Assembly (NCBI RefSeq): GCF_009711125.1
Contig: NZ_WMIB01000013.1
Coordinates: forward strand, 49,315 to 113,314
Direction: 5' to 3'
DNA: 64,000 bases
DNA from: Metabacillus mangrovi
GTDB lineage: Bacteria; Bacillota; Bacilli; Bacillales; Bacillaceae
A model generated the notes under the pieces. The model was not told the origin of the DNA. It searched no databases and worked only from the letters and a program-made list of their open reading frames with translations. Below, one piece after another: positions 42,690-51,150 of the stretch (positions within the stretch are counted from its first letter, which is position 1; the number at the start of each line of letters is the position of its first letter). A program made the translations under genes and the position numbers.

Positions 42690-42821
42690 TCACTGGTACA
42701 TCTGCCTATCGGCAAAAAAAAAGCCGCCATCAGACTTGGACAGCAGGCCGTATGCAAGCAGTAGAGCGTAAACATCCGCCTTCACAAAGACAGCGCTCTT
42801 CTGCTGCATATATATGGACAC
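42690..42821 (-). CDS. Possible 43-aa leader peptide of the MFS efflux gene
   Basis: GTG at 42821 with AGGA seven bases upstream (or ATG 42809) opens a frame that ends 53 bases before the MFS start. It includes KADVYALLLAYGLLSKSDGG and a FFF run over nine T, where a transcript could end. The preceding hairpin CCTATCTT/AAGATAGG (about 42831-42860) includes the AGGA. This arrangement resembles drug-responsive leader peptides, but it is inference. Confidence 0.4.
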   Translation of the reverse strand: MSIYMQQKSAVFVKADVYALLLAYGLLSKSDGGFFFADRQMYQ

Positions 42822-42916
42822 ACACCGTTCCTATCTTATAAACGAATCATGAAGATAGGATTAGCTGATCATGGCGATTTAATCACTCTTCCATAATTTC
42901 TCGTGTTCATCATATC

Positions 42917-43408
42917 CTATTTTGGAAACCAGCGCAATTGAGAAACCCCGCTTTTTTTCAGCAGCTTTGCTATAGCCTTTATTTCGCCTGTGTGGAGGGA
43001 TTCATGCAGCACAGCATATGACGCACATTCTTCATACGTTTTAAAACCTCCGGCTGCCGGTTCCGCCAGCCCTTCTTTCCAATTTTCTACCGGAACCCGG
43101 TCAAACCGCTTAAGCTGTTCCTTTAAGTCTTCGATGAGCTTTGCCGTCTCCGGAGGATTTCCCTTCCAGTCAGAAGGCTTGGTCCCCGGTGCAAACCACT
43201 CATTATAAGACGATCCCCTGAAGGGGCTGTCCATATGAAAACGGAATATAAAATACTCCGCAGCTGTAAGGATATGTCCAAGCTGCCATTGGATAGTATT
43301 GTTCAGGTCTTCAAGCTGAACAGAGGTCTGCTCTTGCGGAATGGATTCTGCTGCCTCGATTGTCCATTTCCGCACCATTTTAAACTGTTCTGCTGCCGGA
43401 TGTTTCAA
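42917..43408 (-). CDS. DinB/YfiT-like putative metalloenzyme
   Basis: A 163-aa four-helix-bundle protein. The three metal-binding histidines of the DinB fold are in WQLGHIL (residue about 44) and VLHESLHTGEI (about 134 and 138). Members include bacillithiol-dependent transferases and thiol-related detoxifying enzymes, but most are uncharacterised. AGGAGGGAC precedes the ATG. Single gene. Confidence 0.9.
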   Translation of the reverse strand: MKHPAAEQFKMVRKWTIEAAESIPQEQTSVQLEDLNNTIQWQLGHILTAAEYFIFRFHMDSPFRGSSYNEWFAPGTKPSDWKGNPPETAKLIEDLKEQLKRFDRVPVENWKEGLAEPAAGGFKTYEECASYAVLHESLHTGEIKAIAKLLKKSGVSQLRWFPK

Positions 43409-43506
43409 TCCAGTCCCTCCTCTTAGATGTATGTATGGATAGCTACTTCTCGACTATTCACTAAAATTCCTGCCTGAAATCAGATGCAGTGCCGGATAGG
43501 TAGATT

Positions 43507-43543
43507 TAAAATCCCCTGAGCCGGATGACATTTCAGGGGATAG
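43507..43543 (-). terminator. Terminator of the acetamidase gene
   Basis: Minus strand ATCCCCTGA-loop-TCAGGGGAT, then TTTA. Nine-bp stem, 26 bases after the stop. Confidence 0.75.
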
Positions 43544-43568
43544 ATAAGATTTCAAAAATAAGTTCCTG

Positions 43569-44495
43569 CTAGGAGCGGATTTTGCCCCCTCTGATCAAGG
43601 TTATAAAATCATATTTATCATTCACATATTTCAGCGGCAATTCTACTCTAGCTGTTTTTTTCGGGTTAACTGCCTGGCACACTTTTAGGTCTCCTGCTAC
43701 AGACACAAGACTAATCGCATCTTCTTTGCTGAAGTTCAGTTCCCGCTCGAGGAAAGCGGCCATTTTGACTACTGCCTGCTGCGCCGCATCATCCAGCTTT
43801 TCATTTGAGGAAAGGGTCATAACGTGGGTATCTGTAATGATCATTGGTGCTGGAATCCGTTTGTCTTTTACAAGATCCAGCCTGACTGTCACTTCTCCGG
43901 CAACCTCAACTCCGCAAACTGCCGCTTCACCGTCGGCCATGGCGGCATGAAGATCACCTAATGCTAAAAGCGCTCCATCCACATGAACAGGAAGCAGTAG
44001 TGTGGCACCCTCTTTTATCTCTTTACAGTCCATGTTGCCGCCATGTAAATCAGGGGTCCCGCACGATATAGCTTCGTAGGCAGGTGCCGTTCCAATAACT
44101 CCTATCATTTTATTGACCGGGACGCTAATTGAATCGCTGAGATGAACCATTCCGTTTTCAATTGGAACCATCCGAATTTTATTCTCTTCCAGCTGATCAC
44201 CCAGAAGCCCCATCCCGGGACCAGTCACCATTACCCCCTGATCGGCCGTCTTAATGCTTTCAATTGTAACAGACAGCAGATCACCCGCTTTAGCCCCTTC
44301 TATATACACTGGACCGGATGCAGGGTTGATTCTGTCCCAGTTCAGAGTTCCAAAAGAATCATCACTTGACTGAATCTGATTCGTAAAGCAGTCATATGTC
44401 TCAAATACGACCCGTTCTCCTGCCTTTACCTTCAGCACGGGAGTATGATCCGGGCTCATCGCGTAAATGCTGTCCTTTTTCATGACTCGATTCAT
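43569..44495 (-). CDS. Acetamidase/formamidase family protein
   Basis: A 308-aa cytoplasmic hydrolase of the FmdA/AmdA family, which cleaves short aliphatic amides to ammonia and acid. Family segments: VFETYDCFTNQI near residue 32, NPASGPVYIEGAKAGD, GTPDLHGGNMDCKEI with metal/substrate residues, LLPVHVDGALLALGDLHAAMADGE near 165-190. Shorter than the ~410-aa formamidases, similar to the compact Bacillus form. The substrate is not defined by context. A weak AGGGATG is in front of the ATG. Confidence 0.92.
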   Translation of the reverse strand: MNRVMKKDSIYAMSPDHTPVLKVKAGERVVFETYDCFTNQIQSSDDSFGTLNWDRINPASGPVYIEGAKAGDLLSVTIESIKTADQGVMVTGPGMGLLGDQLEENKIRMVPIENGMVHLSDSISVPVNKMIGVIGTAPAYEAISCGTPDLHGGNMDCKEIKEGATLLLPVHVDGALLALGDLHAAMADGEAAVCGVEVAGEVTVRLDLVKDKRIPAPMIITDTHVMTLSSNEKLDDAAQQAVVKMAAFLERELNFSKEDAISLVSVAGDLKVCQAVNPKKTARVELPLKYVNDKYDFITLIRGGKIRS

Positions 44496-44647
44496 CCAAT
44501 CATCCCTTTCTGACTATTTCCTACTACATTACTAAGGACTGCCAGACATTTCAAATATTTCAGTTCTTTGTTAAGAAAGTAATGTGCTTTTTCTGCCTAT
44601 GTATAACTCATGTATAACTTTTATTCGTAATTGGTTCCATTCAAAAT

Positions 44648-44672
44648 GTTTAAATAACGAACACTCGGGTAT
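44648..44672 (+). promoter_or_regulatory. Sigma-B-type promoter of the DUF3243 gene
   Basis: GTTTAA at 44648-44653, 13-base spacer, GGGTAT at 44667-44672: exact match to the sigma-B consensus. It lies 35 bases before the gene start, suggesting general stress control. Confidence 0.75.
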
Positions 44673-44707
44673 TGTAAAACATACCAAACATTAGGAGGAA
44701 TTTGAAA

Positions 44708-45007
44708 ATGGCTAACATTAATAATGTTGATGAGAAAGTTGACCAAATGGACTCCGAAAAAAAAGACCGGATTATGCAGGACTTCGACCAGTTTAAGAGT
44801 TATTTAGCGGACAAGGTGCACATGGGCGAGAAAATGGGACTGAATGAAGAGCAGCTCGCAAAAGCAGCAGAGAAAGTTTCCGATCATCTTGCCAGAAAAG
44901 AAGAGCCGCGCAACTCAGAAGAATACTTGCTGAACCAGTTATGGAACGTAGCAGACAAAGAAGAGCAGCATGCGCTGGCACACATGCTCGTAAAGCTTGT
45001 AAAATAA
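44708..45007 (+). CDS. DUF3243 protein (YmfJ-like)
   Basis: 99 aa, soluble, mostly helical and highly charged: MDSEKKDRIMQDFDQFKSYLADKVHMGEKMGLNEEQLAKAAEKVSDHLA and a C-terminal QLWNVADKEEQHALAHMLVKLVK, the DUF3243 pattern. Function unknown. AGGAGG nine bases before ATG 44708; a TTG two codons earlier is possible. A sigma-B-like promoter upstream and a strong terminator downstream make it a single stress-type transcript. Confidence 0.93.
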   Translation: MANINNVDEKVDQMDSEKKDRIMQDFDQFKSYLADKVHMGEKMGLNEEQLAKAAEKVSDHLARKEEPRNSEEYLLNQLWNVADKEEQHALAHMLVKLVK

Positions 45008-45015
45008 AATGGCCA

Positions 45016-45049
45016 AAATCCTTCAGATATTAGCTGAAGGATTTTTTTT
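45016..45049 (+). terminator. Terminator of the DUF3243 gene
   Basis: AAATCCTTCAG / CTGAAGGATTTTTTT with an eight-base loop. Confidence 0.93.
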
Positions 45050-45098
45050 ATGAAAGGACATTGTGAATACAGGAGGTCGATATTTTTTTGCTAACGAG

Positions 45099-45118
45099 CT
45101 AAGCCGGCTCCGGCTTAG
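45099..45118. promoter_or_regulatory. Perfect palindrome upstream of the FAD monooxygenase
   Basis: CTAAGCCGG-CT-CCGGCTTAG: nine-base arms with a two-base centre. There is no T-run, so an operator of a TetR/MarR-type regulator is more likely than a terminator. It lies about 160 bases before the start codon; no regulator gene is adjacent. Confidence 0.5.
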
Positions 45119-45276
45119 TTCATTGGGGCAGAAGGTTCACTGTCCGCTCAGATGTCAGGAGCAGTAATGAATTGTGATTTTTGAGAGAAACATTTTCCAA
45201 TCCGGAAAAAAGTCGGCAGGAGGAAAATCTCAACGCTATCCCGAAGGAAAGAATAGATAAAGAAAGGAGAATGCTT

Positions 45277-46779
45277 ATGTCTAAAGAAGTACTGATCACC
45301 GGGGCAGGTCCCGCCGGACTCGTTCTTGCTCTCCGGCTCGAAAAGCATGGAATCCCTTTTAGAATTATCGAAAAAAACAGCGGGCCAGGAACTTCGTCAC
45401 GAGCCCTTGTCGTACATGCGAGAACGCTTGAATATTATCAGCAGCTTGGATTTGCAGATGAGCTGATCAACCTCGGGATTGTCATGAAGTCCGTTCATAT
45501 TCTGGAGAGCGGCAGTGAAAAGGCTGAGCTCCGTCTTGCTGATCTTGGGGAGGGCTTGAGCCCCTATCCTTTTGTTTTAAGCCTGGCCCAGGATGTACAT
45601 GAGCAGTTTTTAGTGAGAAAGCTCGAAGAAAAAGGAATTCAGATTGAGTGGAATACAGAACTTGTTACATTTAAAGAAGATAGGGATGGAATTGAAGCTG
45701 TTCTGAAAAAAGGAGAAAACACGGAAACCTCTACTTTCTCCTACGTGTGCGGGTGTGACGGAGCCCACAGTACGGTCCGAAAGACTTTAGGGTTTGATTT
45801 CCCGGGCGGAACATATGAGGAACTTTTTTATGTAGCAGATGTAAAAACAGAGGGACAGGAACATGAAGAAGATGGATTTTACATGTTTATCGACGAAAAG
45901 GGGTTTTGCGCATACATTCCAGTCCGAACGACCGGCATGCGGCGGATCGTCGGCATCGTCCCTCCGCAAGAGGTTCCCGCCTCCTCCATCACCTTTGACA
46001 GCATTCGTCCTTATGCAGAAGAACAGATCGGACTTTCGATCAAAGAAGTCAACTGGTTTTCCACATATAAAGTGCACCACAGGGTGAGTGAGCATTTCCG
46101 GAAGGGACGCGCTTTTATCGCTGGAGACTCGGGGCATATCCACAGCCCTGCCGGGGGACAGGGGATGAATACCGGGATCGGGGATGCTGTGAACCTTTCC
46201 TGGAAGCTCGCCGCCGCAATAAAGGGGGAAGCGCACCCGGATCTATTGGATACATACGAGAGCGAACGGATCGCATTCGCGCGCCTGCTTGTTTCAACAA
46301 CTGACCGCGTTTTCAAGCTGATCACTGGAGGAGGTCTTCAGGGTAAGCTTGTGAGAAAAGGCATGTTTCAGGCTGTGCTGCCGAATTTGCTCCGTTACAG
46401 AGCTGTCCGGAGAAAAGCTTTTCACCTGCTTTCCCAGACACGGATCTCCTACCGCGGCCTCGGCCTGAATGAAGGCCGGGTTGGAAAACTGCACAGCGGG
46501 GACAGGCTTCCATGGATCCAGATTGGTGCATCGGATAACTATGAAACGCTCACCTCACTCAACTGGCAAATCCATGTATACGGTACAGCGTCCGACAGCC
46601 TCCGCACATTCGCGCTCAGCCATTCTCTGCAACTGGCAGAGTTCCAGTGGACGGATAAAGCAAAAAAAGCAGGCTTCACAAAAGATGCTGTCTACTGGAT
46701 CCGTCCTGATGGGCATATTGGATTCGTTTTCAGCAAAGAGCAGGAGAAGGAGATCAGAGCAGTACTGAATACAAATTAA
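45277..46779 (+). CDS. FAD-dependent aromatic monooxygenase (PheA/TfdB type)
   Basis: A 500-aa flavoprotein hydroxylase. N-terminal GAGPAG in EVLITGAGPAGLVLAL binds FAD; the middle VCGCDGAHSTVRKTLG is the DG motif that contacts FAD and NAD(P)H; FIAGDSGHIHSPAGGQGMNTGIGDA is the GD motif. A thioredoxin-like C-terminal domain (about the last 120 residues) is typical of phenol- and polyketide-type hydroxylases. Substrate unknown. AAAGGAG fits ATG 45277 (seven bases). No aromatic pathway genes are adjacent, so the role may be detoxification. A palindrome upstream may be an operator. Confidence 0.92.
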   Translation: MSKEVLITGAGPAGLVLALRLEKHGIPFRIIEKNSGPGTSSRALVVHARTLEYYQQLGFADELINLGIVMKSVHILESGSEKAELRLADLGEGLSPYPFVLSLAQDVHEQFLVRKLEEKGIQIEWNTELVTFKEDRDGIEAVLKKGENTETSTFSYVCGCDGAHSTVRKTLGFDFPGGTYEELFYVADVKTEGQEHEEDGFYMFIDEKGFCAYIPVRTTGMRRIVGIVPPQEVPASSITFDSIRPYAEEQIGLSIKEVNWFSTYKVHHRVSEHFRKGRAFIAGDSGHIHSPAGGQGMNTGIGDAVNLSWKLAAAIKGEAHPDLLDTYESERIAFARLLVSTTDRVFKLITGGGLQGKLVRKGMFQAVLPNLLRYRAVRRKAFHLLSQTRISYRGLGLNEGRVGKLHSGDRLPWIQIGASDNYETLTSLNWQIHVYGTASDSLRTFALSHSLQLAEFQWTDKAKKAGFTKDAVYWIRPDGHIGFVFSKEQEKEIRAVLNTN

Positions 46780-46784
46780 AAGGG

Positions 46785-46827
46785 AAAAGCCGGCCGGTCA
46801 AAGGTAAAGTGACTGGCCGGCTTTTTT
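46785..46827 (+). terminator. Terminator of the FAD monooxygenase gene
   Basis: AAAAGCCGGCC...GTCA / TGAC...GGCCGGCTTTTTT, a very strong stem. Confidence 0.93.
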
Positions 46828-47077
46828 ATGAACTTCATCTGCAGGATCCTCTAAAGACAGAAAGCCTCCAACTCCCTTAATAATGACTTCTTTTCAACCT
46901 TTCACGCCTGCCTTCTGCTAGTTACTAAAATTGTAACATCCATAACTTGAGAGGGCAGGTATTAATCCAATAGAATGTGATATACTATTAACTTGTTGAT
47001 GACTTATGAACTAGTAAACAATGAATACCAGTTTTAATTTACTTGATTTTTTAAGTTTATGAAGGAGGCATCCACCT

Positions 47078-47671
47078 ATGGAAGCTATAATCTTACAAAT
47101 GATCGAGGCTTTTAAAGAGTTATCCTACCTGGGCATTATGCTTTCATTAACATTTGAATTCATTCCTGCCGAACTCGTTCTTCCGCTTGCCGGATATTGG
47201 GTTTATGAGGGAGACATGAATTTATATGGAGCAATTTTTGCAGGTTCTGTAGGCGGTGTTCTGGGACCCCTTACCTTATACGCTTTGGGCCGTTATGGAG
47301 GCAGAGCCGCGATCATTAAATTCGGAAAATATTGTTTTATTAAAGAAGAGCATATTGCAAAATCAGACCAGTTCTTCGTTAAGTATGGAGGAAGTGTTGC
47401 TTTTTTGGGACGGTTTATTCCAGGAGTCCGGACTGCAGTTTCAATTCCGTGCGGAATGGCTAAGATGAATGTCTGGAAGTTTATTTTTTACACCTATATT
47501 GCGATGCTTCCTGTTACAGCAGTCTACGTTTATCTCGGATACGCTCTGGGAACGCAGTGGGAACAAGCCGGTGAAATTTTCAGCCAATATGCCAACTACC
47601 TTTTAATTCCGATTGTCCTGTTTATTGTATGGATGGTTGTTAAAAGAAGAAAGATGAACTTACAGCAGTAA
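47078..47671 (+). CDS. DedA-family membrane protein
   Basis: 197 aa. Hallmarks of DedA: an N-terminal re-entrant region with the E-x-x-x-P motif (FEFIPAELVLPLAGYW), the G-x-x-x-G segment AGSVGGVLGPLTLYALGRYGG, and the FLGRFIPGVRTAVSIPCGMAKM motif (arginine pair required in E. coli YqjA/YghB). Family members flip undecaprenyl phosphate or phospholipids in bacilli; here UppP lies convergent next door, which makes an undecaprenyl phosphate role attractive. AAGGAGGC precedes the ATG. Confidence 0.93.
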   Translation: MEAIILQMIEAFKELSYLGIMLSLTFEFIPAELVLPLAGYWVYEGDMNLYGAIFAGSVGGVLGPLTLYALGRYGGRAAIIKFGKYCFIKEEHIAKSDQFFVKYGGSVAFLGRFIPGVRTAVSIPCGMAKMNVWKFIFYTYIAMLPVTAVYVYLGYALGTQWEQAGEIFSQYANYLLIPIVLFIVWMVVKRRKMNLQQ

Positions 47672-47683
47672 CGCTGTACCAAT

Positions 47684-47742
47684 AAAAAAAAAGACTGCCC
47701 TCAGGACTTATAACTGCTGTCCTTGAAGCCAGTCTTTTTTTA
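47684..47742. terminator. Bidirectional terminator between dedA-like gene and uppP
   Basis: AAAGACTG (47690) pairs with CAGTCTTT (47730), with an inner CAGGAC/GTCC pair; A-run and T-run flank it. Confidence 0.85.
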
Positions 47743-48570
47743 TAGGAAATGGGGTCCGTAAATCAGAAGCAGAATGCCGGCAGCATAACAATAGAAGGCA
47801 AAGTACTTTAGGTTCCCTCTCGCCATAATCCCCATGAACCATTTCATCGCTGCGTACGTCATAATCAAAGCCGCAAAAAACGCGGCGAGATAAGGAACGG
47901 CTAAGCCTTCGAGTCCCGGTCCCCTCGTGTATTCGAAAAACCCCAGGATCATCCCCCCAAGACTAACCGGAATATACAGCAAAAATGAAAAACGTAATGC
48001 GGTATCCTGCTTCATGCCGACGGCGATACTAGCGATAACAGTTGATCCTGAACGGCTGATCCCTGGTACAAGTGCCACAGCCTGAGCGAGTCCGACGATT
48101 GAAGCATCTTTAAAGGATAAGTCCCCGTCTCTTTTTCTCCCCTGAAAATTTCGAATCAGCCAAAGTGCAGTTCCGGTAATTAATAAAGTAACCGCGATCG
48201 TATGGATGGAAGTGAAATAATCCGCAATGAGATCGCTGAACAGCAACCCCAAGACAGCTGCAGGAACAGTCCCAGCAGCAACATAAACCACAAACATGAA
48301 ATCAGATTTGTATTCGCTGTTTCTTGTCCGGATAAATTTCACTGCATGGACGACTAACCGTTTCAGGTCCTCCCGGTAAATAAAACAGATTGCAATCAGA
48401 GACGCTGTATTGGTGAGGATTTCAAATTGCAGTCCTTTTTGTTCGATTCCCAGTAATCTCTGTCCTATGATTACATGGCCGCTGGATGAAACCGGGATTG
48501 GCTCAGTGAACCCCTGGACTAAACCTAAAATCAGGTATTTTAGAACAACTTGCCATTCATAAATTTCCAT
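47740..48570 (-). CDS. uppP: Undecaprenyl-diphosphatase (BacA/UppP)
   Basis: A 276-aa polytopic enzyme that dephosphorylates undecaprenyl diphosphate at the outer face of the membrane, recycling the wall lipid carrier; also a bacitracin resistance determinant. The motif GFTEPIPVSSSGH near residue 20 and PGISRSGSTVIASI near residue 168 hold the catalytic glutamate, serine and arginine. GGAGGCAGG precedes the ATG. Only about 40 bases separate its start from a hairpin that ends the CorC-type gene, so it may rely on read-through. Confidence 0.95.
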   Translation of the reverse strand: MEIYEWQVVLKYLILGLVQGFTEPIPVSSSGHVIIGQRLLGIEQKGLQFEILTNTASLIAICFIYREDLKRLVVHAVKFIRTRNSEYKSDFMFVVYVAAGTVPAAVLGLLFSDLIADYFTSIHTIAVTLLITGTALWLIRNFQGRKRDGDLSFKDASIVGLAQAVALVPGISRSGSTVIASIAVGMKQDTALRFSFLLYIPVSLGGMILGFFEYTRGPGLEGLAVPYLAAFFAALIMTYAAMKWFMGIMARGNLKYFAFYCYAAGILLLIYGPHFL

Positions 48571-48609
48571 AAGAAATTACCTGCCTCCAAAAAAATATGT
48601 AAAAATAAA

Positions 48610-48637
48610 CAGGGAATGTCTTTTCACGGACATTCCC
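48610..48637 (-). terminator. Hairpin between the CorC-type gene and uppP
   Basis: Minus strand AGGGAATGTC-CGTGAAAA-GACATTCCCT then GTTTATTTTT. Ten-bp stem. Confidence 0.8.
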
Positions 48638-48702
48638 TTCTGATTTGAAAAGCGGTTGGAACAAAACCTGATCCGAATGAACAGAGTGCTTACGCTGCCA
48701 AA

Positions 48703-49770
48703 CTATGTTGTCGCAAGCATCCCTTTTCCATCTAATTCGTCTCTTATCTCTCCAACAATTTCTGACAAGATATCTTCCATAGTGACAAGACCGGTGACAG
48801 CACCCTGTTGGTCAGTCGCTACAGCCATATGAATATGGGTTTGCTGCATTTTCAGAAAAACGTCTTTAATGGAGACAGATTGCTTGAAACGGGGAATCTC
48901 ATGAGTGAAGTGCTCGATTCCACCCTTTCTTCCAGCCGCAATGCTTGTCAGCATTTCTTTTGTATTGATAAATCCAATGAAATCTTTCTCTTTATCATTT
49001 ACGTCGCGTACCGGATAACGAGTAAACTCATACTGATCGATCACATCAATCATTTCCTGCAGCGATTGCTGCTTTTCAAGCTGAACGATGTCTGACTTCG
49101 GAATCATAATATCCTTCAGCTGTCTTTCATCAAAGGCGAAGATATTTTTTAAATAATCAAGCTCTGTCTGATTGATTTCTCCGCCTTCAAAGCTTTGCGC
49201 AACAATGAGCTTCAGCTCTTCCCCGGAATGGGCCGTATCATGTCCAGCCGGTTTAACCCCGAACAGTTTCAGAAGCTGTCTGGCAGAACCATTCAACACA
49301 CGAATTACCGGGCTCATAATGAATCCAAACCAATAAAGCGGGGGAGCAAGCAAAAGCGTCACTTTTTCTGAATATTGGATGGCCAAAGTTTTTGGTGCAA
49401 GCTCTCCTAATACTACATGGAGCAAGGAAACAACAGACAATGCGATACCATAGGAAAGCACTGTGGCGACTGCTGCCGGGATATTAAATTCGTTGAACAC
49501 CGGTTCAAGTATTTTCTGCACGGTTGGTTCACCAAGTGCACCAAGGACTAGAGCAGTTATCGTAATTCCGAGCTGGCAGGCTGAGAGATAGTAATCCAGC
49601 TCCTTTGCTACTTTCTTCGCAAGCTTAGCTTTTTTGTTTCCTTCTGAAATCAGCTGATCGATTCTTGACATTCTCACCTTCAAAATCGCGAATTCTGCAC
49701 CAACAAAAAATGCTGTCAGTAAAATAAACAATGCGATCATCACTAAGTTAAATATAATTATTCCGTCCAA
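48703..49770 (-). CDS. CNNM/CorC-type transporter lacking the C-terminal HlyC domain
   Basis: A 355-aa protein with an N-terminal DUF21 (CNNM) membrane domain of three or four helices (residues 1-190) and a cytoplasmic CBS pair (about 210-345), ending in LEEI-like VTMEDILSEIVGEIRDEL. The CorC_HlyC domain that ends its neighbour is absent. CNNM proteins move or sense Mg2+. The start is TTG 49770 inside a conserved leader hairpin shared with the upstream paralogue, 39 bases from that gene's end. Confidence 0.9.
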   Translation of the reverse strand: MDGIIIFNLVMIALFILLTAFFVGAEFAILKVRMSRIDQLISEGNKKAKLAKKVAKELDYYLSACQLGITITALVLGALGEPTVQKILEPVFNEFNIPAAVATVLSYGIALSVVSLLHVVLGELAPKTLAIQYSEKVTLLLAPPLYWFGFIMSPVIRVLNGSARQLLKLFGVKPAGHDTAHSGEELKLIVAQSFEGGEINQTELDYLKNIFAFDERQLKDIMIPKSDIVQLEKQQSLQEMIDVIDQYEFTRYPVRDVNDKEKDFIGFINTKEMLTSIAAGRKGGIEHFTHEIPRFKQSVSIKDVFLKMQQTHIHMAVATDQQGAVTGLVTMEDILSEIVGEIRDELDGKGMLATT

Positions 49771-49802
49771 TTATTTCCCTCTTCTTTGAGGGATTCACCT
49801 CC
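49771..49802 (-). promoter_or_regulatory. Hairpin leader enclosing the ribosome binding site of the short CorC-type gene
   Basis: Minus strand order: GGAGGTGAATCCCTC, six-base loop, GAGGGAAATAA, TTG start. CCCTC pairs with the GAGGG that would serve as ribosome binding site. Nearly the same block stands before the paralogue (51151-51182). Confidence 0.6.
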
Positions 49803-49809
49803 GGGTTGT

Positions 49810-51150
49810 TTAAATGAAAGAGATTGAATCTTCTTTAGATGTTTCCTGTTTTTCATATTGAATAAATACAACCTGTTTGATTTGGAAGCTGTCTACTAGA
49901 TCGACCCTCCAAAGATGGCGCCCATGCTCAATTTCATCTCCTGACTGTGCAGCACCGGATTGTATATGCTGAATCCAGCCCCCGATCGTATCAAGATCTT
50001 CACTGTCTTCAAATTTCAATCCAAACTTGTCTTCCAGTTCGGAAAGAAGGACGCGCCCGTTAATTAAATACTGATTATCACTAGTCTTTTGTATATCCGG
50101 GACCTCATCTGAATCAAATTCATCCCGTATTTCGCCGACAATCTCTTCCAAAACATCTTCAAGCGTTATAACACCTGATGTTCCTCCATACTCATCCATG
50201 ACAACAGTCATATGAACCTGAGCCTTTTGCATTTTGAGAAAGATTTCCTGAATGCTTGTTGACTCAAGCACATGCGGCATTGTCAGAATAAAATCATCCA
50301 GTTTGCTTTTTCTGCCGGCAACAATATGGTTCAGCATTTTTTTCGCATTAACGATTCCGATAATTCGATCCTTATCCCCGTTCTCGACGACTGGATAGCG
50401 GGTAAAATTATGCTCATCGAAAATTTCAATCATTTCTTGGTAGTCCATTTCTTTGTCAATTACAACCAGTTCCGTTCTTGGCACCATGATATCCTTAGCT
50501 ACCCGCTCATCAAATGAGAAAACATTCTCCATGTACTTGAGCTCAGTCTGGTCGATCTCTCCGCCTTTAAAGCTTTGAGCCATAATAATTTTTAATTCCT
50601 CTTCCGAATAAGCCTGTTCATGTGCTGCTGCAGGAACACCAAACATACGGAGGAAAACGCGGGAAGTTCCGTTTAAGGTTTGAATCAGTGGATACATGAT
50701 TTTACCGAACCAATATAAAGGACCTGCTAGAAGCAGTGTAGTTTTTTCAGAAAACTCAATAGCAAGGGTTTTTGGAGCCATTTCTCCGATTACAACGTGC
50801 AGGTACGTGACCACTGAAAGAGAAATAGCATAGGAAATGATAGACGCTGCCCCATCGGAAACATTTATCCACTCAAAAACCGGCCCCATTAATTCTTTCA
50901 CAAAAGGCTTACTGAAAGCTCCGAGCCCCAGCGCGGTTACCGTAATACCCAACTGGCAGGCTGATAAATAGTAATCCAGATCGTCTACAACCTTTTTAGC
51001 TATGGAAGCCGTTTTGTTCCCTTCTGCAATTAATTGGTCGATCCTGGATGACCGGATCTTAACCACAGCAAATTCTGAAGCTACAAAGAATGCTGTTAAG
51101 GCAAGCAGCGCTGCCAGCAATAACACGTTAGAAAGTACATATATGCCCAA
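49810..51150 (-). CDS. CNNM/CorC-type transporter, full length (DUF21-CBS-CorC_HlyC)
   Basis: A 446-aa protein in the order DUF21 membrane domain (residues 1-190), CBS pair (about 210-335) with YGGTSGVITLEDVLEEIVGEIRDEFD, and a CorC_HlyC domain at the C-terminus (LSELEDKFGLKFEDSEDLDTIGGWI). The family exports or controls Mg2+ and similar cations. The start is TTG 51150 with GAGGGG upstream, in the same hairpin leader as its shorter paralogue. The two genes share much of their sequence and probably arose by tandem duplication. Confidence 0.93.
   Translation of the reverse strand: MGIYVLSNVLLLAALLALTAFFVASEFAVVKIRSSRIDQLIAEGNKTASIAKKVVDDLDYYLSACQLGITVTALGLGAFSKPFVKELMGPVFEWINVSDGAASIISYAISLSVVTYLHVVIGEMAPKTLAIEFSEKTTLLLAGPLYWFGKIMYPLIQTLNGTSRVFLRMFGVPAAAHEQAYSEEELKIIMAQSFKGGEIDQTELKYMENVFSFDERVAKDIMVPRTELVVIDKEMDYQEMIEIFDEHNFTRYPVVENGDKDRIIGIVNAKKMLNHIVAGRKSKLDDFILTMPHVLESTSIQEIFLKMQKAQVHMTVVMDEYGGTSGVITLEDVLEEIVGEIRDEFDSDEVPDIQKTSDNQYLINGRVLLSELEDKFGLKFEDSEDLDTIGGWIQHIQSGAAQSGDEIEHGRHLWRVDLVDSFQIKQVVFIQYEKQETSKEDSISFI

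Noticed and set aside
45787..46236. 149-codon minus-strand frame inside the FAD monooxygenase gene
   Set aside because: Antisense to conserved FAD motifs; no start site.
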